The notes under the pieces: model-generated | What the model saw: the letters and a program-made list of their open reading frames with translations, nothing else | The model's database searches: none | Told to the model about the DNA's origin: nothing | Translations under genes and position numbers: made by a program | Origin: Burkholderiales bacterium | GTDB lineage: Bacteria > Pseudomonadota > Gammaproteobacteria > Burkholderiales > Burkholderiaceae_E | NCBI GenBank assembly: GCA_947463885.1 | Contig: CANHUQ010000004.1 | Coordinates: forward strand, 1 to 47,853 | Length of the DNA stretch: 47,853 nucleotides | Direction: 5' to 3' | In this document: positions 8,589-19,443 of the stretch, piece by piece | Layout of the letters: the number at the start of each line of letters is the position of its first letter | Numbering within the stretch: the first letter of the stretch is position 1

Positions 8589-10028
8589 ATGACCGAGTTC
8601 AAGCGCGTCATCCCGATTGAGCCCGAGCCTGCGGTCGCGGGCGACAGCGGCGGGCTGTTTTCGCTCTATGCCTCGCACGGCAAAATTTATCCGCGCACCG
8701 TCAGCGGGCGCTTCGCCCGCCTGCGCTGGCTGGCCGTCCTGTTCACGCAGCTGATCTTCTACGGGCTGCCGTGGCTCAGCTGGAACGGTCGGCCCGCCGT
8801 GCTCTTTGATCTGACCGCCCGCAAGTTCTATCTGTTCGGTTGGGTCCTGTGGCCACAGGACTTCATCTACCTGGCGGGCCTGCTGGTGATTGCAGCCCTG
8901 TCGCTATTTTTCTTCACTGCGGTAGCAGGCCGGTTGTGGTGCGGCTATGCCTGCCCGCAGACCGTGTACACCGAACTCTTCATGTGGGTCGAGCGGCGCA
9001 TCGAGGGCGATCGCGTGGCACAGATGAAGCTCGACGCAGCGCCCTGGAGTGCGCACAAGTTCGGCCTCAAGGCGCTCAAGCACGCGGCCTGGATCGCATT
9101 GGCGCTCTTCACCGGCTTCACCTTCATCGGCTACTTCGCGCCGATTCGCGAGCTCGCAGGACATATGGCTGCCTTCACCCTGGGCCCCTGGCAACTCTTC
9201 TGGTGGCTCTTCTACAGCTTTGCTACCTGGGGCAATGCGGGTTTCATGCGTGAACAGGTCTGCAAGTACATGTGCCCCTATGCACGCTTCCAGGGCGCCA
9301 TGTTCGACAAGGACACGCTGATCGTGACCTACGACGAACAGCGCGGTGAGCCGCGCGGTACGCGCGGGCGCAAGGCCGACGCCGCTGCGTTGGGGCTAGG
9401 CAGTTGCATCGACTGCGGCCTGTGTGTGCAGGTGTGCCCCACGGGCATTGATATTCGCCAGGGGCTGCAGTACGAATGCATCGGCTGCGCAGCCTGTGTC
9501 GATGTCTGCGACACCGTCATGGACAAGATGCAGTATCCACGCGGACTGGTGCGCTATGCCACGCAGCGGGCCATCACCGAAGGTCTGCAGGGCAGCGACA
9601 TCGTGCGCCATGTGCTGCGTCCGCGAGTATGGGTCTACGGACTGATGCTGGTCGCCCTGACCAGTGCCTTGCTGGGGTCGCTGGCCACCCGCAATCCGCT
9701 CAAGGTGGACGTGATGCGTGACCGCCATGCGCTCGCGCGCGTGGTCGAAGCCGGTGACATCGAAAACACCTACCGCGTGCACTTCATCAACACCGCTGAA
9801 CGCCCGGTGCGTGTGCAGCTCAGCGTGGAAGGCATGGACGGGCTGCGGGTGGCCGGTGCCACGGAGTTCGATCTGCCTGCCGTATCCAATCGGGTCGTTC
9901 CGGTCGGTGTACGCATCACACCTGGCGCGGCAACGTCCGGTTCGCATCCGATCCGCTTTGTGATTCGCCCTGAAGGCGATCCGGCCCATGCCCGCAGCGA
10001 AGCCTCCACCTTCATCCTGCCTCGCTGA
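8589..10028 (+). CDS. ccoG: cbb3 oxidase assembly protein CcoG (membrane 2x[4Fe-4S] ferredoxin)
   Basis: 479 residues from ATG 8589 (the frame is open to 8520 inside ccoP). Several membrane helices carry the conserved WCGYACPQTVYTE segment. A pair of [4Fe-4S] motifs follows, with cysteines at 273/276/279/283 and 297/300/303/307. An Ig-like periplasmic C-terminal domain holds the sequence YRVHFINTAERPVRVQLSVEG. CcoG (RdxA/FixG) is reported to reduce Cu(II) during copper delivery to CcoN. It is part of the cco transcript. Confidence 0.94.
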   Translation: MTEFKRVIPIEPEPAVAGDSGGLFSLYASHGKIYPRTVSGRFARLRWLAVLFTQLIFYGLPWLSWNGRPAVLFDLTARKFYLFGWVLWPQDFIYLAGLLVIAALSLFFFTAVAGRLWCGYACPQTVYTELFMWVERRIEGDRVAQMKLDAAPWSAHKFGLKALKHAAWIALALFTGFTFIGYFAPIRELAGHMAAFTLGPWQLFWWLFYSFATWGNAGFMREQVCKYMCPYARFQGAMFDKDTLIVTYDEQRGEPRGTRGRKADAAALGLGSCIDCGLCVQVCPTGIDIRQGLQYECIGCAACVDVCDTVMDKMQYPRGLVRYATQRAITEGLQGSDIVRHVLRPRVWVYGLMLVALTSALLGSLATRNPLKVDVMRDRHALARVVEAGDIENTYRVHFINTAERPVRVQLSVEGMDGLRVAGATEFDLPAVSNRVVPVGVRITPGAATSGSHPIRFVIRPEGDPAHARSEASTFILPR

Positions 10029-10049
10029 TTCGTCTGATCCGGAGCCTGT

Positions 10050-10802
10050 ATGACTGTACTGACCCCCTCGACCTCGGGTTCCCCAATGTCACTGCAAACC
10101 GCGTCCAGTGCACCGCCATCCAGTACCGTCACGCGTCCCGCCTGGAAGGAGCCGCTGGTCTGGCTCGTCGTGGGTATTCCAGGACTCACGATTGTGGCCG
10201 GACTGGTGACCTGGTGGATTGCCGCGCAGCGTGCAGACAGCGATGTGGCCGACGATCACTATCGGCGTGGCCTGGCTATCAACCGTGTGCTGGAACGCGA
10301 AGAGGCCGCGCGGGCTGCTGGCATCCGTGCAATGATCCTTGCACCGCACGCCGATGCCGACCGCGCCCCGCAGGTGCGGCTGGAGGGACGCGGCCCCTTG
10401 CCCGAGGCAATCCTCGTGCAACTGACGCACCCGGTGCATGCGCAAGAGGACCGCCGGTTTGAACTGTTCATCCAGCCGGACGGCAGCTACCGCCTACCGA
10501 CCGCACCACAGGTTGACGACAAGGCTGTTCACGACCAGCGCTCGGGCACGCCGGCGGTAGCGGCACAGCCCTCTGGGTCGCGTGCGATACGACCCGCCCA
10601 CTGGCCTGCGTCGGGGCAGTGGAACCTCTCGGTCGAGACGCCGCAGTGGCGTCTGGCGGGTCAACACATGGGCCTCAAACCCGGCATGACCCTGACGTTG
10701 CCGCCCGTGCCCATGCACCAGCCCATGCCTGCACCACGGCCCGCTGCGTCACCGCCATCACCTCAGTCACCAGGAGCACGCGATGCCGCGATCGGTTCGT
10801 GA
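10050..10802 (+). CDS. ccoH: FixH/CcoH-family oxidase assembly protein
   Basis: 250 residues. A variable N-terminus precedes one membrane helix (WLVVGIPGLTIVAGLVTWW) and the FixH signature ADDHYRRGLAINRVLEREE. A beta-rich periplasmic domain follows, then a proline/alanine-rich tail that makes it longer than typical FixH (about 160-200). It starts behind GGAG at ATG 10050; ATG 10086 is an alternative. The last 20 bp overlap the next gene. CcoH interacts with the oxidase during assembly. Confidence 0.87.
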   Translation: MTVLTPSTSGSPMSLQTASSAPPSSTVTRPAWKEPLVWLVVGIPGLTIVAGLVTWWIAAQRADSDVADDHYRRGLAINRVLEREEAARAAGIRAMILAPHADADRAPQVRLEGRGPLPEAILVQLTHPVHAQEDRRFELFIQPDGSYRLPTAPQVDDKAVHDQRSGTPAVAAQPSGSRAIRPAHWPASGQWNLSVETPQWRLAGQHMGLKPGMTLTLPPVPMHQPMPAPRPAASPPSPQSPGARDAAIGS

Positions 10803-11106
10803 ATGGATCATCGTGCTGTGGCCGGCCTTCATGGCGGCCTGTGTGCTCGAGATCCTAGTGTTTGCCGGGTTCGATCCGCATGACATTCATCTGTTCGGTC
10901 TGACCTTCGAGAGCGACCGAGAAACGATCTACTCGGTGGCCTTCCTGGCCTTTTGGGCGGTCACGACGGTTTCAGGTGTGATCACCTGGATCCTGGCGCA
11001 ACCAACACCGCCCATTGACCAGACGAGCGCTGCATCACAGCATACGCCCTCGGCCGTGGCGAATCCGACGGCTACAACGGCACCGGACGCCAATCGGCGT
11101 GGCTGA
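10783..11106 (+). CDS. Small two-helix membrane protein in the cco operon, function unknown
   Basis: 107 residues. Helix one covers about 8-28 (VLWPAFMAACVLEILVFAGF) and helix two about 48-69. Between them is a short loop (DPHDIHLFGLTFESDRE), and the tail is a low-complexity Thr/Ala/Pro stretch. It starts behind CAGGAG inside the last codons of ccoH, so translation is coupled. I know no assigned function. Co-transcription with ccoG-ccoH suggests a role in cbb3 oxidase assembly or stability; this is inference. Confidence 0.75.
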   Translation: MPRSVREWIIVLWPAFMAACVLEILVFAGFDPHDIHLFGLTFESDRETIYSVAFLAFWAVTTVSGVITWILAQPTPPIDQTSAASQHTPSAVANPTATTAPDANRRG

Positions 11107-11127
11107 ACGGTCTGTACGGACAGAACG

Positions 11128-11949
11128 ATGAGTCTGCTTGCACTGCTGTCGACTGCCGCGGCCCTGGGAATGTTGGGCGGACTGCATTGCGTCATGATGT
11201 GCAGTGCCATGCAGCACTCGGCCATTCACGGCCTGAGTCAGACACGCGCCGATGCAGGCACCCGTCGGGTCTGGACCCTGTCGCCCGCGTCCGCTGCATC
11301 ACACGAAGCGCCACGCGCCCAACCCGGCGCGGTTCAGTGGGCACCACGCACGACCGCAGTCCCGTTCAGCACCACTGACTGGAGAACGCACTGGCAGTTT
11401 CATGCTGCCCGCCTGCTGGGGTATGCGGCACTGGGGGCGGCGGCTGGAAGCAGTTCGGCCGTTCTGCGTTGGGGCGCCGAGACCCTGCCGCTCATGCGCC
11501 CGGTATGGGTCTCGCTCAATGGCGCGCTGTTGATCCTGGGGGTCAGCCTGCTGATCACCGGGCGACAGCCCGCCTGGATCGATGCGCTGGGTCAACGGGT
11601 CTGGCAACACACCGGTTCGCGCCTGCCCACAGAGCGCAGCCTGCGCCCTGCGCTGACCGGACTGGGCTGGGCGCTGATGCCTTGCGGCCTGCTCTACTCG
11701 GCGCTTGCAATCGCGGTGCTGGCCAGCGATCCGCTGCGAGGGGCGCTCGTCATGCTGAGTTTTGGCGCTGGCACCGTCGTGCACTTGAGCGCGGCACGGG
11801 CCGTGCTGCAGGCGCTCATGCGACGTTCGGCAACGCTCGCCACACGCCTTGAGTTGCAAGGCCACCGGGTGGCCGGAGGCGCACTGGCAGCCATGGCCAT
11901 CGCTGCGCTGGTGGCACTGGCATTGCGCCAGCCCCATCCGTTTTGCTGA
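11128..11949 (+). CDS. TauE/SafE-like (UreH-domain) membrane protein of the cco cluster
   Basis: 273 residues. The first helix has the signature GMLGGLHCVMMC, a His-Cys-x3-Cys motif typical of the sulfite-exporter TauE/SafE-like group found beside cbb3 genes. A matching half appears later as LTGLGWALMPCGLLYSALA with a conserved P-C. About six membrane helices are likely, and residues 31-75 form an unusually long soluble insert. Related proteins have been linked to copper import for oxidase assembly, but the substrate cannot be read here. The gene ends 126 bp before the convergent fnr. Confidence 0.82.
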   Translation: MSLLALLSTAAALGMLGGLHCVMMCSAMQHSAIHGLSQTRADAGTRRVWTLSPASAASHEAPRAQPGAVQWAPRTTAVPFSTTDWRTHWQFHAARLLGYAALGAAAGSSSAVLRWGAETLPLMRPVWVSLNGALLILGVSLLITGRQPAWIDALGQRVWQHTGSRLPTERSLRPALTGLGWALMPCGLLYSALAIAVLASDPLRGALVMLSFGAGTVVHLSAARAVLQALMRRSATLATRLELQGHRVAGGALAAMAIAALVALALRQPHPFC

Positions 11950-12075
11950 GCGCAACATCTGCCCTGCCGCTATACATCTGGGATCGCACACACATCTAAG
12001 GCCAGACACGCGGTTGAGCCGACACACGCGACGGGGTTTGCACGAGCGACTGAGTGACTTAGCCGGCTCACCTTC

Positions 12076-12843
12076 TCACTCGATCGACAAGCCTAAGCCT
12101 GCGAGTTCGTGCAATCGGCGGTGTTGTTCAATGCGCAAGCGCTTGCCGTCCACTGACACCACCCCTTCTTCCTGAAGGCGTGACAAGGTGCGACTGACGG
12201 TCTCGAGCTTCAGGCCCAGGAAGTTGCCGATCTCTTCGCGGGTCATGCGCAGATTGAAATCGTTCGGTGAAAATCCGCGCTGCTCAAAACGTCTGGACAG
12301 GCTCAGCAAAAAAGTGGCCACGCGCTGCTCGGCACGCATGGTCCCCAACAGCATCATGACGCCCTGATCGCGCACGATCTCGCGCGAGAGCACGCGGTGC
12401 AACTGGCGCTGCAGGCTGTCGAATTCACGTGACAAGGCTTCGAGCTGACGAAACGGCACCACGCACACTTCGGCATCTTCCAGCGCAATCGCATCGCACT
12501 GGAATGCGCCCGCACTGATCGCGTCAAACCCCAGCACGTCGCCCGGCATGGGAAAGCCCGTAATCTGCTCGCGCCCGTCTTCCGAGGTGACCCGGGTCTT
12601 GAAGAATCCGAAATGCACCGGGTACACCGCATCGAACGGATCACCCGAACGAAACAATGGTTCGCCCCGTTTCACACGGCGCCGCAGACTCACCATCCCG
12701 GTGAGTCGATCCAGGTCGGCGGCGCTCAGTCCCTCGACCATGCAGACATCGCGCAGGCCGCAGGTGCCGCAACAGACCGGCTGAGCTGCGCCGCCGGAGG
12801 GACCGTGTTCGCCTGAAGAATGGTTTCCTGACTGCAACGACAT
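12076..12843 (-). CDS. fnr: FNR-type oxygen-sensing transcriptional regulator
   Basis: 255 residues from ATG 12843, preceded by AAAGGAG at 7 nt; the frame runs upstream to 13032 but that part overlaps hemN antisense. Cysteines C25, C28 and C34 (C-x2-C-x5-C), plus the later cysteine in FQCDAI, are the four expected [4Fe-4S] ligands. The beta-roll and the C-terminal helix-turn-helix MTREEIGNFLGLKLETVSRT complete the family layout. Under low oxygen FNR dimerises and activates genes such as cco and hemN. The FNR box at 12889-12902 overlaps the likely fnr -35 region, which suggests that it represses its own gene. Confidence 0.93.
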   Translation of the reverse strand: MSLQSGNHSSGEHGPSGGAAQPVCCGTCGLRDVCMVEGLSAADLDRLTGMVSLRRRVKRGEPLFRSGDPFDAVYPVHFGFFKTRVTSEDGREQITGFPMPGDVLGFDAISAGAFQCDAIALEDAEVCVVPFRQLEALSREFDSLQRQLHRVLSREIVRDQGVMMLLGTMRAEQRVATFLLSLSRRFEQRGFSPNDFNLRMTREEIGNFLGLKLETVSRTLSRLQEEGVVSVDGKRLRIEQHRRLHELAGLGLSIE

Positions 12844-12866
12844 TGCAACACTCCTTTGCCGTCGCG

Positions 12867-12872
12867 ATTCTA
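12867..12872 (-). promoter_or_regulatory. Likely -10 element of fnr (TAGAAT)
   Basis: The minus strand reads TAGAAT here, 24 nt before the fnr ATG. A transcript would start near 12860 and include the AAAGGAG ribosome site. No good -35 hexamer is found at 16-18 bp; the FNR box occupies that position. Confidence 0.5.
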
Positions 12873-12888
12873 GTCCAGCTTGGCCGAC

Positions 12889-12902
12889 TTGATCCTGGTC
12901 AA
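12889..12902. promoter_or_regulatory. FNR box shared by fnr and hemN
   Basis: TTGATCCTGGTCAA is the best match of the three boxes in the window (only the right half departs from ATCAA). It lies in the 94-bp divergent region, centred 42.5 bp from the hemN ATG and about 35 bp from the predicted fnr start point. This fits activation of hemN and steric repression of fnr. Confidence 0.8.
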
Positions 12903-12937
12903 GGACACGGCGCCTGATCGGACGCACAGTAGACCGC

Positions 12938-14383
12938 ATGCCCGTGTCGCCATCCGCCTCCTCCGCTCCCTCCTCCTCTTCGGGTGCGTCGGCACGGGCA
13001 CCCCACCACACAGCGCCTGATCCTGCGCTCATCGAGCGATTCGATGTGGCCGGTCCGCGCTACACCTCCTACCCCACGGCCGATCGCTTCGTGGAGGCTT
13101 TCGGTGCGCCCGAGTACGGCCAATGGCTGGATCATCGGGCACAGAGTCCGGTGCCCACGCCGCTGTCGCTGTACGTGCATATTCCGTTTTGCCAGTCGGT
13201 CTGCTGGTACTGCGCGTGCAACAAGATCGGCACGCGCGACCGCAGCCGCGGTGATGTCTATGTGGACGATCTGCTGCGCGAATTGGCGCTCTATACCGAT
13301 CGGATCGGGACCGGGCAGCCGGTCAGCCAGATGCATTGGGGTGGCGGCACACCCACCTTCCTGATGCCGCCAGCGCTGGAACGTCTGATGCAAGGGATTG
13401 AGCGCGCTGTGCGCTTCACCCCCCAGGCCGAGCGTTCGATCGAGGTGGATCCGCGCTCGGTCGACTCGGCCGATCTGCACCGGCTGCGCGCATTGGGCTT
13501 CAATCGGCTGAGCTTTGGTGTGCAGGACTTTGACCCGACCGTGCAGCAGGCCGTGCATCGGGTGCAGTCGACGCAGCAGGTCTTTGAGCTCACGCGCGCG
13601 GCGCACGCATTGGCCTTTGAGTCCGTGAATGTCGATCTAATTCACGGCCTGCCTCACCAGACACCAGCGCGCTTCGCGCAGACGCTGGACACGGTGGCCG
13701 AACTGCGCCCCGATCGCATTGCGGTCTATGGCTATGCCCATCTGCCCCAGCGCTTCAAGCCGCAGCGGCGCATTCATGAGGCCGATCTGCCCAGCGCGGG
13801 CGACAAGCTCGCCATGATGCGATCAGCCATCGAGCGCCTGGGTGCGCACGGGTATGTGCACATCGGCCTGGATCACTTTGCACTGCCTGACGATGCGCTG
13901 GCGATCGCCCAACGCATGGGCGTACTGCATCGCAATTTCATGGGCTACACCACGCAACCCGACTGCGACATGATCGGGCTGGGGGTGTCTGCCATTGGGC
14001 GCATCGGGCCGAGCTACGGGCAGAACGCCCGCATGCTCGAGACTTGGCAAGCATCAGTGCGGGCGGGTGTGCTGCCCATCGAGCGCGGTTGCGAACTGAG
14101 CCGCGACGACATGCTGCGCCGCTTCGTGATCATGTCGATGATGTGCAACGGCACCATCCCGTTTGCAGCCGTCGAACGCGATTACCTGGTGTCGGCGCAA
14201 CAGGTGTTTCGAGATGAACTGGAGCGGCTGCGCGAGTTTGAAGCGCTGGGGCTGGTGCGCATCGATGCCGACGGAGTGACCGCCACGACGCTGGGCCGCT
14301 TTTTCGTACGACCGATTGCCATGCTGTTTGACCGGGCGCTGCGCAGTGCCCTGCCCCGAGGCCAGTACTCGCGCGTGCTCTGA
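12938..14383 (+). CDS. hemN: Oxygen-independent coproporphyrinogen III dehydrogenase (radical SAM)
   Basis: 481 residues. After a low-complexity Ser/Ala/Pro N-terminus (1-28) comes the HemN core RYTSYPTADRF and the radical-SAM cluster C85-x3-C89-x2-C92-x-C94. GGGTPTF follows, with the HemN C-terminal domain behind it. It converts coproporphyrinogen III to protoporphyrinogen IX without oxygen, supplying heme for the cbb3 oxidase when the aerobic HemF cannot work. No Shine-Dalgarno is evident. If FNR acts at -41.5, transcription would begin next to the start codon. It ends 3 bp from the convergent pgk. Confidence 0.95.
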   Translation: MPVSPSASSAPSSSSGASARAPHHTAPDPALIERFDVAGPRYTSYPTADRFVEAFGAPEYGQWLDHRAQSPVPTPLSLYVHIPFCQSVCWYCACNKIGTRDRSRGDVYVDDLLRELALYTDRIGTGQPVSQMHWGGGTPTFLMPPALERLMQGIERAVRFTPQAERSIEVDPRSVDSADLHRLRALGFNRLSFGVQDFDPTVQQAVHRVQSTQQVFELTRAAHALAFESVNVDLIHGLPHQTPARFAQTLDTVAELRPDRIAVYGYAHLPQRFKPQRRIHEADLPSAGDKLAMMRSAIERLGAHGYVHIGLDHFALPDDALAIAQRMGVLHRNFMGYTTQPDCDMIGLGVSAIGRIGPSYGQNARMLETWQASVRAGVLPIERGCELSRDDMLRRFVIMSMMCNGTIPFAAVERDYLVSAQQVFRDELERLREFEALGLVRIDADGVTATTLGRFFVRPIAMLFDRALRSALPRGQYSRVL

Positions 14384-14386
14384 GAG

Positions 14387-15568
14387 TCAGGCGCGGGCCT
14401 GCAGCGCGGCCACCGCGGGCAGTTCGTGACCTTCCAGAAACTCGAGGAACGCGCCGCCACCGGTGGAGATGTAATCAATCTGCTCGGTGATGCCGAACTT
14501 TGAGATGGCAGCGAGGGTGTCGCCTCCGCCCGCGATGGAATAACCCGGCGAGTCGGCAATCGCGCGCGCGAGGGTTTCAGTGCCGTGAGCAAACTGATCA
14601 AACTCGAACACGCCGACCGGCCCGTTCCAGACGATGGTGCCGGCCGCCTTGAGCAGCGCACCAAGGTGCGCCGCCGTGTTCGGGCCGATATCCAGAATCA
14701 GGTCGTCAGCCTCGACGGCCTGCGCTGCCTTGACTGTGGCTTCGGCCGCGGCTGAAAAGGCCTTGGCGACCACCACATCCGAGGGAATCGGCACCTCGGC
14801 CCCGCGCCCCTTCATCAGATCGATGATGGCCCGGGCTTCGGGCAGCAGATCGGTCTCGGCCAGCGATTTCCCGATGGGCAGACCACTGGCAGCCATGAAG
14901 GTGTTGGCAATGCCACCGCCCACGATCAGCAGATCGACCTTGCTCGCCAGTGACTTCAGAATGGTGAGTTTGGTGGAGACTTTGGAGCCCGCGACGATGG
15001 CCACCAGCGGGCGTTTAGGTGCGCTCAGCGCCCGGCCCAGGGCATCCAGCTCGGCGGCCAGCAGCGGGCCCGCGCACGACACCGGGGCAAATCGTGCGAT
15101 GCCGTGGGTAGTGGCTTCGGCGCGGTGCGCGGTCCCGAAAGCATCGTTCACATACACGTCGCACAGGCTGGCCATGGCGCGCGCAAGCGTCTCGTCGTCT
15201 TTCTTTTCGCCGCGGTTGAAGCGGCAATTTTCGAGCAGCACCACCTCACCCGCGGCCACGGGCACGGCGCTGCCTGCCCAGTCGCGCTGCAGGCGCACGG
15301 GTTTGCCGAGCAATTCAGCCAGACGCTTTCCGATCGGGGCGAGTGAGGCGGCCTCATCGAATACGCCCTCGGTCGGGCGCCCCAGGTGCGAGGTGACCAT
15401 GACGGCCGCGCCCGCCTTCAGGCAGTGCTCGATCGCCGGGACCGAGGCGCGAATGCGCGTGTCATCGGTGATCGCCCCCTGGTCGTCCTGCGGGACATTG
15501 AGGTCTGCGCGAATGAACACCCGCTTGCCGGCGAGGTCGAGGTCGGAGAGTCGCTTGAAGGGTTGCAT
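14387..15568 (-). CDS. pgk: Phosphoglycerate kinase
   Basis: 393 residues from ATG 15568 ([20 protein letters not shown]); the longer frame to 15658 is an artefact. The substrate-binding motif RADLNVPQD, the TSHLGRP motif, and the C-terminal nucleotide loop [11 protein letters not shown] are all present, as is the hinge [10 protein letters not shown]. The enzyme interconverts 1,3-bisphosphoglycerate and 3-phosphoglycerate with ATP formation. It lies on the same strand as gapA and tkt but is separated from them by a gene on the other strand, so it has its own promoter in the 88 bp before it. Confidence 0.97.
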   Translation of the reverse strand: MQPFKRLSDLDLAGKRVFIRADLNVPQDDQGAITDDTRIRASVPAIEHCLKAGAAVMVTSHLGRPTEGVFDEAASLAPIGKRLAELLGKPVRLQRDWAGSAVPVAAGEVVLLENCRFNRGEKKDDETLARAMASLCDVYVNDAFGTAHRAEATTHGIARFAPVSCAGPLLAAELDALGRALSAPKRPLVAIVAGSKVSTKLTILKSLASKVDLLIVGGGIANTFMAASGLPIGKSLAETDLLPEARAIIDLMKGRGAEVPIPSDVVVAKAFSAAAEATVKAAQAVEADDLILDIGPNTAAHLGALLKAAGTIVWNGPVGVFEFDQFAHGTETLARAIADSPGYSIAGGGDTLAAISKFGITEQIDYISTGGGAFLEFLEGHELPAVAALQARA

Positions 15569-15656
15569 GAGATGCCTGCCTAGTGAAGTGTCGGATTTTA
15601 ACGGCTGAGCCCGTGGCGGGTTCCGGCGGGTACGCAGTTCGCGTACGATCTGTGCC

Positions 15657-16058
15657 ATGCCAGATACGATTCCTTCCGAATCCGGTCACCTGCCGGACCC
15701 GGGCGTGCCCTTCGACGGGCAAGTGCCCACCCCTGATCAGTCGCGATCGAACGCCATCGAAGCGATGGGCGGAGACGCCAGTCTGCTCGCAGCCATTGCG
15801 CCTCACTTCGGCGACGCGGCATCAGCCCAAGTGAGTTCACTGCGCGAAGCACTGGCCAAGCAGGATGCTGCTCAGGTGAGACATTGGTCCCACACCGTGA
15901 AGGGCACACTGCTGACCGTCGGGGCCAACCGCAGCGCAGCCATCGCCGCACGGATTGAAAAAACCGCGCGCGACGGCGAGGTGGCCGGACTGCAACCCTG
16001 GGTTGAGCGTCTGGCTGCTGAAACCGAGGTCGTGATCGGCCATCTGGGCACCGCCTGA
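15657..16058 (+). CDS. Orphan Hpt (histidine phosphotransfer) domain protein
   Basis: 133 residues. The signature [16 protein letters not shown] matches the Hpt site (H-x2-K-G), placing the phosphorylated histidine at H79. The four-helix Hpt domain fills about 32-130, and the first 30 residues are a proline-rich linker. No kinase or receiver gene adjoins it; pgk diverges upstream and gapA converges downstream. A possible donor in this window is the hybrid kinase at 26819-28105, which ends in a receiver with no Hpt of its own. This link is inference only. Confidence 0.85.
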   Translation: MPDTIPSESGHLPDPGVPFDGQVPTPDQSRSNAIEAMGGDASLLAAIAPHFGDAASAQVSSLREALAKQDAAQVRHWSHTVKGTLLTVGANRSAAIAARIEKTARDGEVAGLQPWVERLAAETEVVIGHLGTA

Positions 16059-16080
16059 CCGACCTCGCGCAAGGTCGGTC
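16057..16080. terminator. Stem-loop at the end of the Hpt gene
   Basis: GACCGACC, an 8-nt loop, then GGTCGGTC: a perfect 8-bp stem starting at the Hpt stop codon. No T-run follows on either strand, so it is only a possible terminator or RNA-stabilising hairpin. Confidence 0.4.
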
Positions 16081-16100
16081 GCGGCCAGTGCAGATGACAA

Positions 16101-16120
16101 CCGGCTAAGGACTTAGCCGG
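16101..16120. terminator. Stem-loop between convergent Hpt gene and gapA
   Basis: CCGGCTAAGGACTTAGCCGG is a perfect inverted repeat (8-bp stem, 4-nt loop) ending 3 bp from the gapA stop. On the minus strand it is followed by TTGTC, a weak T-rich tail. It is a likely terminator for gapA and possibly works in both directions. Confidence 0.55.
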
Positions 16121-16123
16121 GCC

Positions 16124-17131
16124 TTACTTCGCCGCCATGAGTGCAACCGTGGTGTCGAGCATACGGTTGGAGAAGCCCCACTCGTTGTCGTACCAGCTCG
16201 ACACTTTCACCAGACGCCCCGACACCTTGGTGAGCGTGGCATCGAAGGTGGACGAGTGCGCATCGTGGTTGAAGTCGCTCGAGACCAACGGGGCCTCGTT
16301 GTAGGCCAGCACGCCCTTCATGTTGCCGGCGGCCGCTTTCATGATCGCGTTGACTTCATCGACCGTGGTGTCGCGGGCGGCGATGAACGAGAGGTCGACG
16401 ATCGACACATTGATGGTGGGCACGCGGATGGCGTAACCATCGAGCTTGCCATCGAGCTCGGGCAGCACCAGACCCACGGCAGCGGCTGCACCGGTCTTGG
16501 TCGGGATCATGTTGTGGCCGGCTGCACGGGCTCGGCGCAGGTCCTCGTGATAGACGTCGGTGAGCACCTGATCGTTGGTGAAAGCATGCACTGTGGTCAT
16601 CAGACCCGACACCAGACCGATCTTGTCGTGCAGTGGCTTGACCAGCGGCGCCAGGCAGTTGGTGGTGCACGAGGCGTTGGAGATGACCGTGTGCGAAGCC
16701 TTGAGCACGCCATGGTTCACGCCGTAGACCACGGTGGCATCGACGTCCTTGCCGCCAGGCGCCGAAATGATGACCTTCTTGGCGCCGCCTTTCAGATGGG
16801 CCGAGGCTTTTTCCTTGCTGGTGAAAAACCCGGTGCACTCGAGCACCACGTCGACGCCGAGCTCGCCCCAGGGAAGCTGCGCCGGGTCGCGGTTGGCCAG
16901 CACCCTGATGCGATCGCCATTGACGACCATGGCATCGCCATCGACGCTGACCGTGCCGCTGAATTTGCCATGCGCCGTGTCGTACTGCGTGAGGTGCGCA
17001 TTGGTGTTCGGGTCGCCCAGATCGTTGATGGCCACGATCTGGATGTCGTGCTTTTTGCCGCCTTCGTAATGGGCACGCAGAATGTTGCGGCCGATTCGGC
17101 CGTATCCGTTGATGGCAACGCGCAAGGTCAT
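16124..17131 (-). CDS. gapA: Glyceraldehyde-3-phosphate dehydrogenase, type I
   Basis: 335 residues, normal length. The NAD-binding start [10 protein letters not shown], the catalytic cysteine C155 in [12 protein letters not shown], and the C-terminal [13 protein letters not shown] are all present. It makes 1,3-bisphosphoglycerate, the substrate of the nearby pgk. AGGAG precedes the ATG and overlaps the tkt stop 9 bp upstream, so tkt and gapA form an operon. A hairpin at 16101-16120 probably ends the transcript. Confidence 0.97.
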   Translation of the reverse strand: MTLRVAINGYGRIGRNILRAHYEGGKKHDIQIVAINDLGDPNTNAHLTQYDTAHGKFSGTVSVDGDAMVVNGDRIRVLANRDPAQLPWGELGVDVVLECTGFFTSKEKASAHLKGGAKKVIISAPGGKDVDATVVYGVNHGVLKASHTVISNASCTTNCLAPLVKPLHDKIGLVSGLMTTVHAFTNDQVLTDVYHEDLRRARAAGHNMIPTKTGAAAAVGLVLPELDGKLDGYAIRVPTINVSIVDLSFIAARDTTVDEVNAIMKAAAGNMKGVLAYNEAPLVSSDFNHDAHSSTFDATLTKVSGRLVKVSSWYDNEWGFSNRMLDTTVALMAAK

Positions 17132-17140
17132 GTTGAGCTC

Positions 17141-19285
<2,145 letters not shown>

Positions 19286-19443
19286 GGTCTGGGACGCGCC
19301 TGGACATGAAGGCCGAGCCGGCCATTCTAACAAAGGCAGTGCGTCCGATCCGTGCGAAATGCCCTCTGGCAGCTGCGCCAGACGGGGCCGTGATCGGTCG
19401 CGACCACGGGGGCACTCATCGTAGGCGATTACACTGCTGCGCC

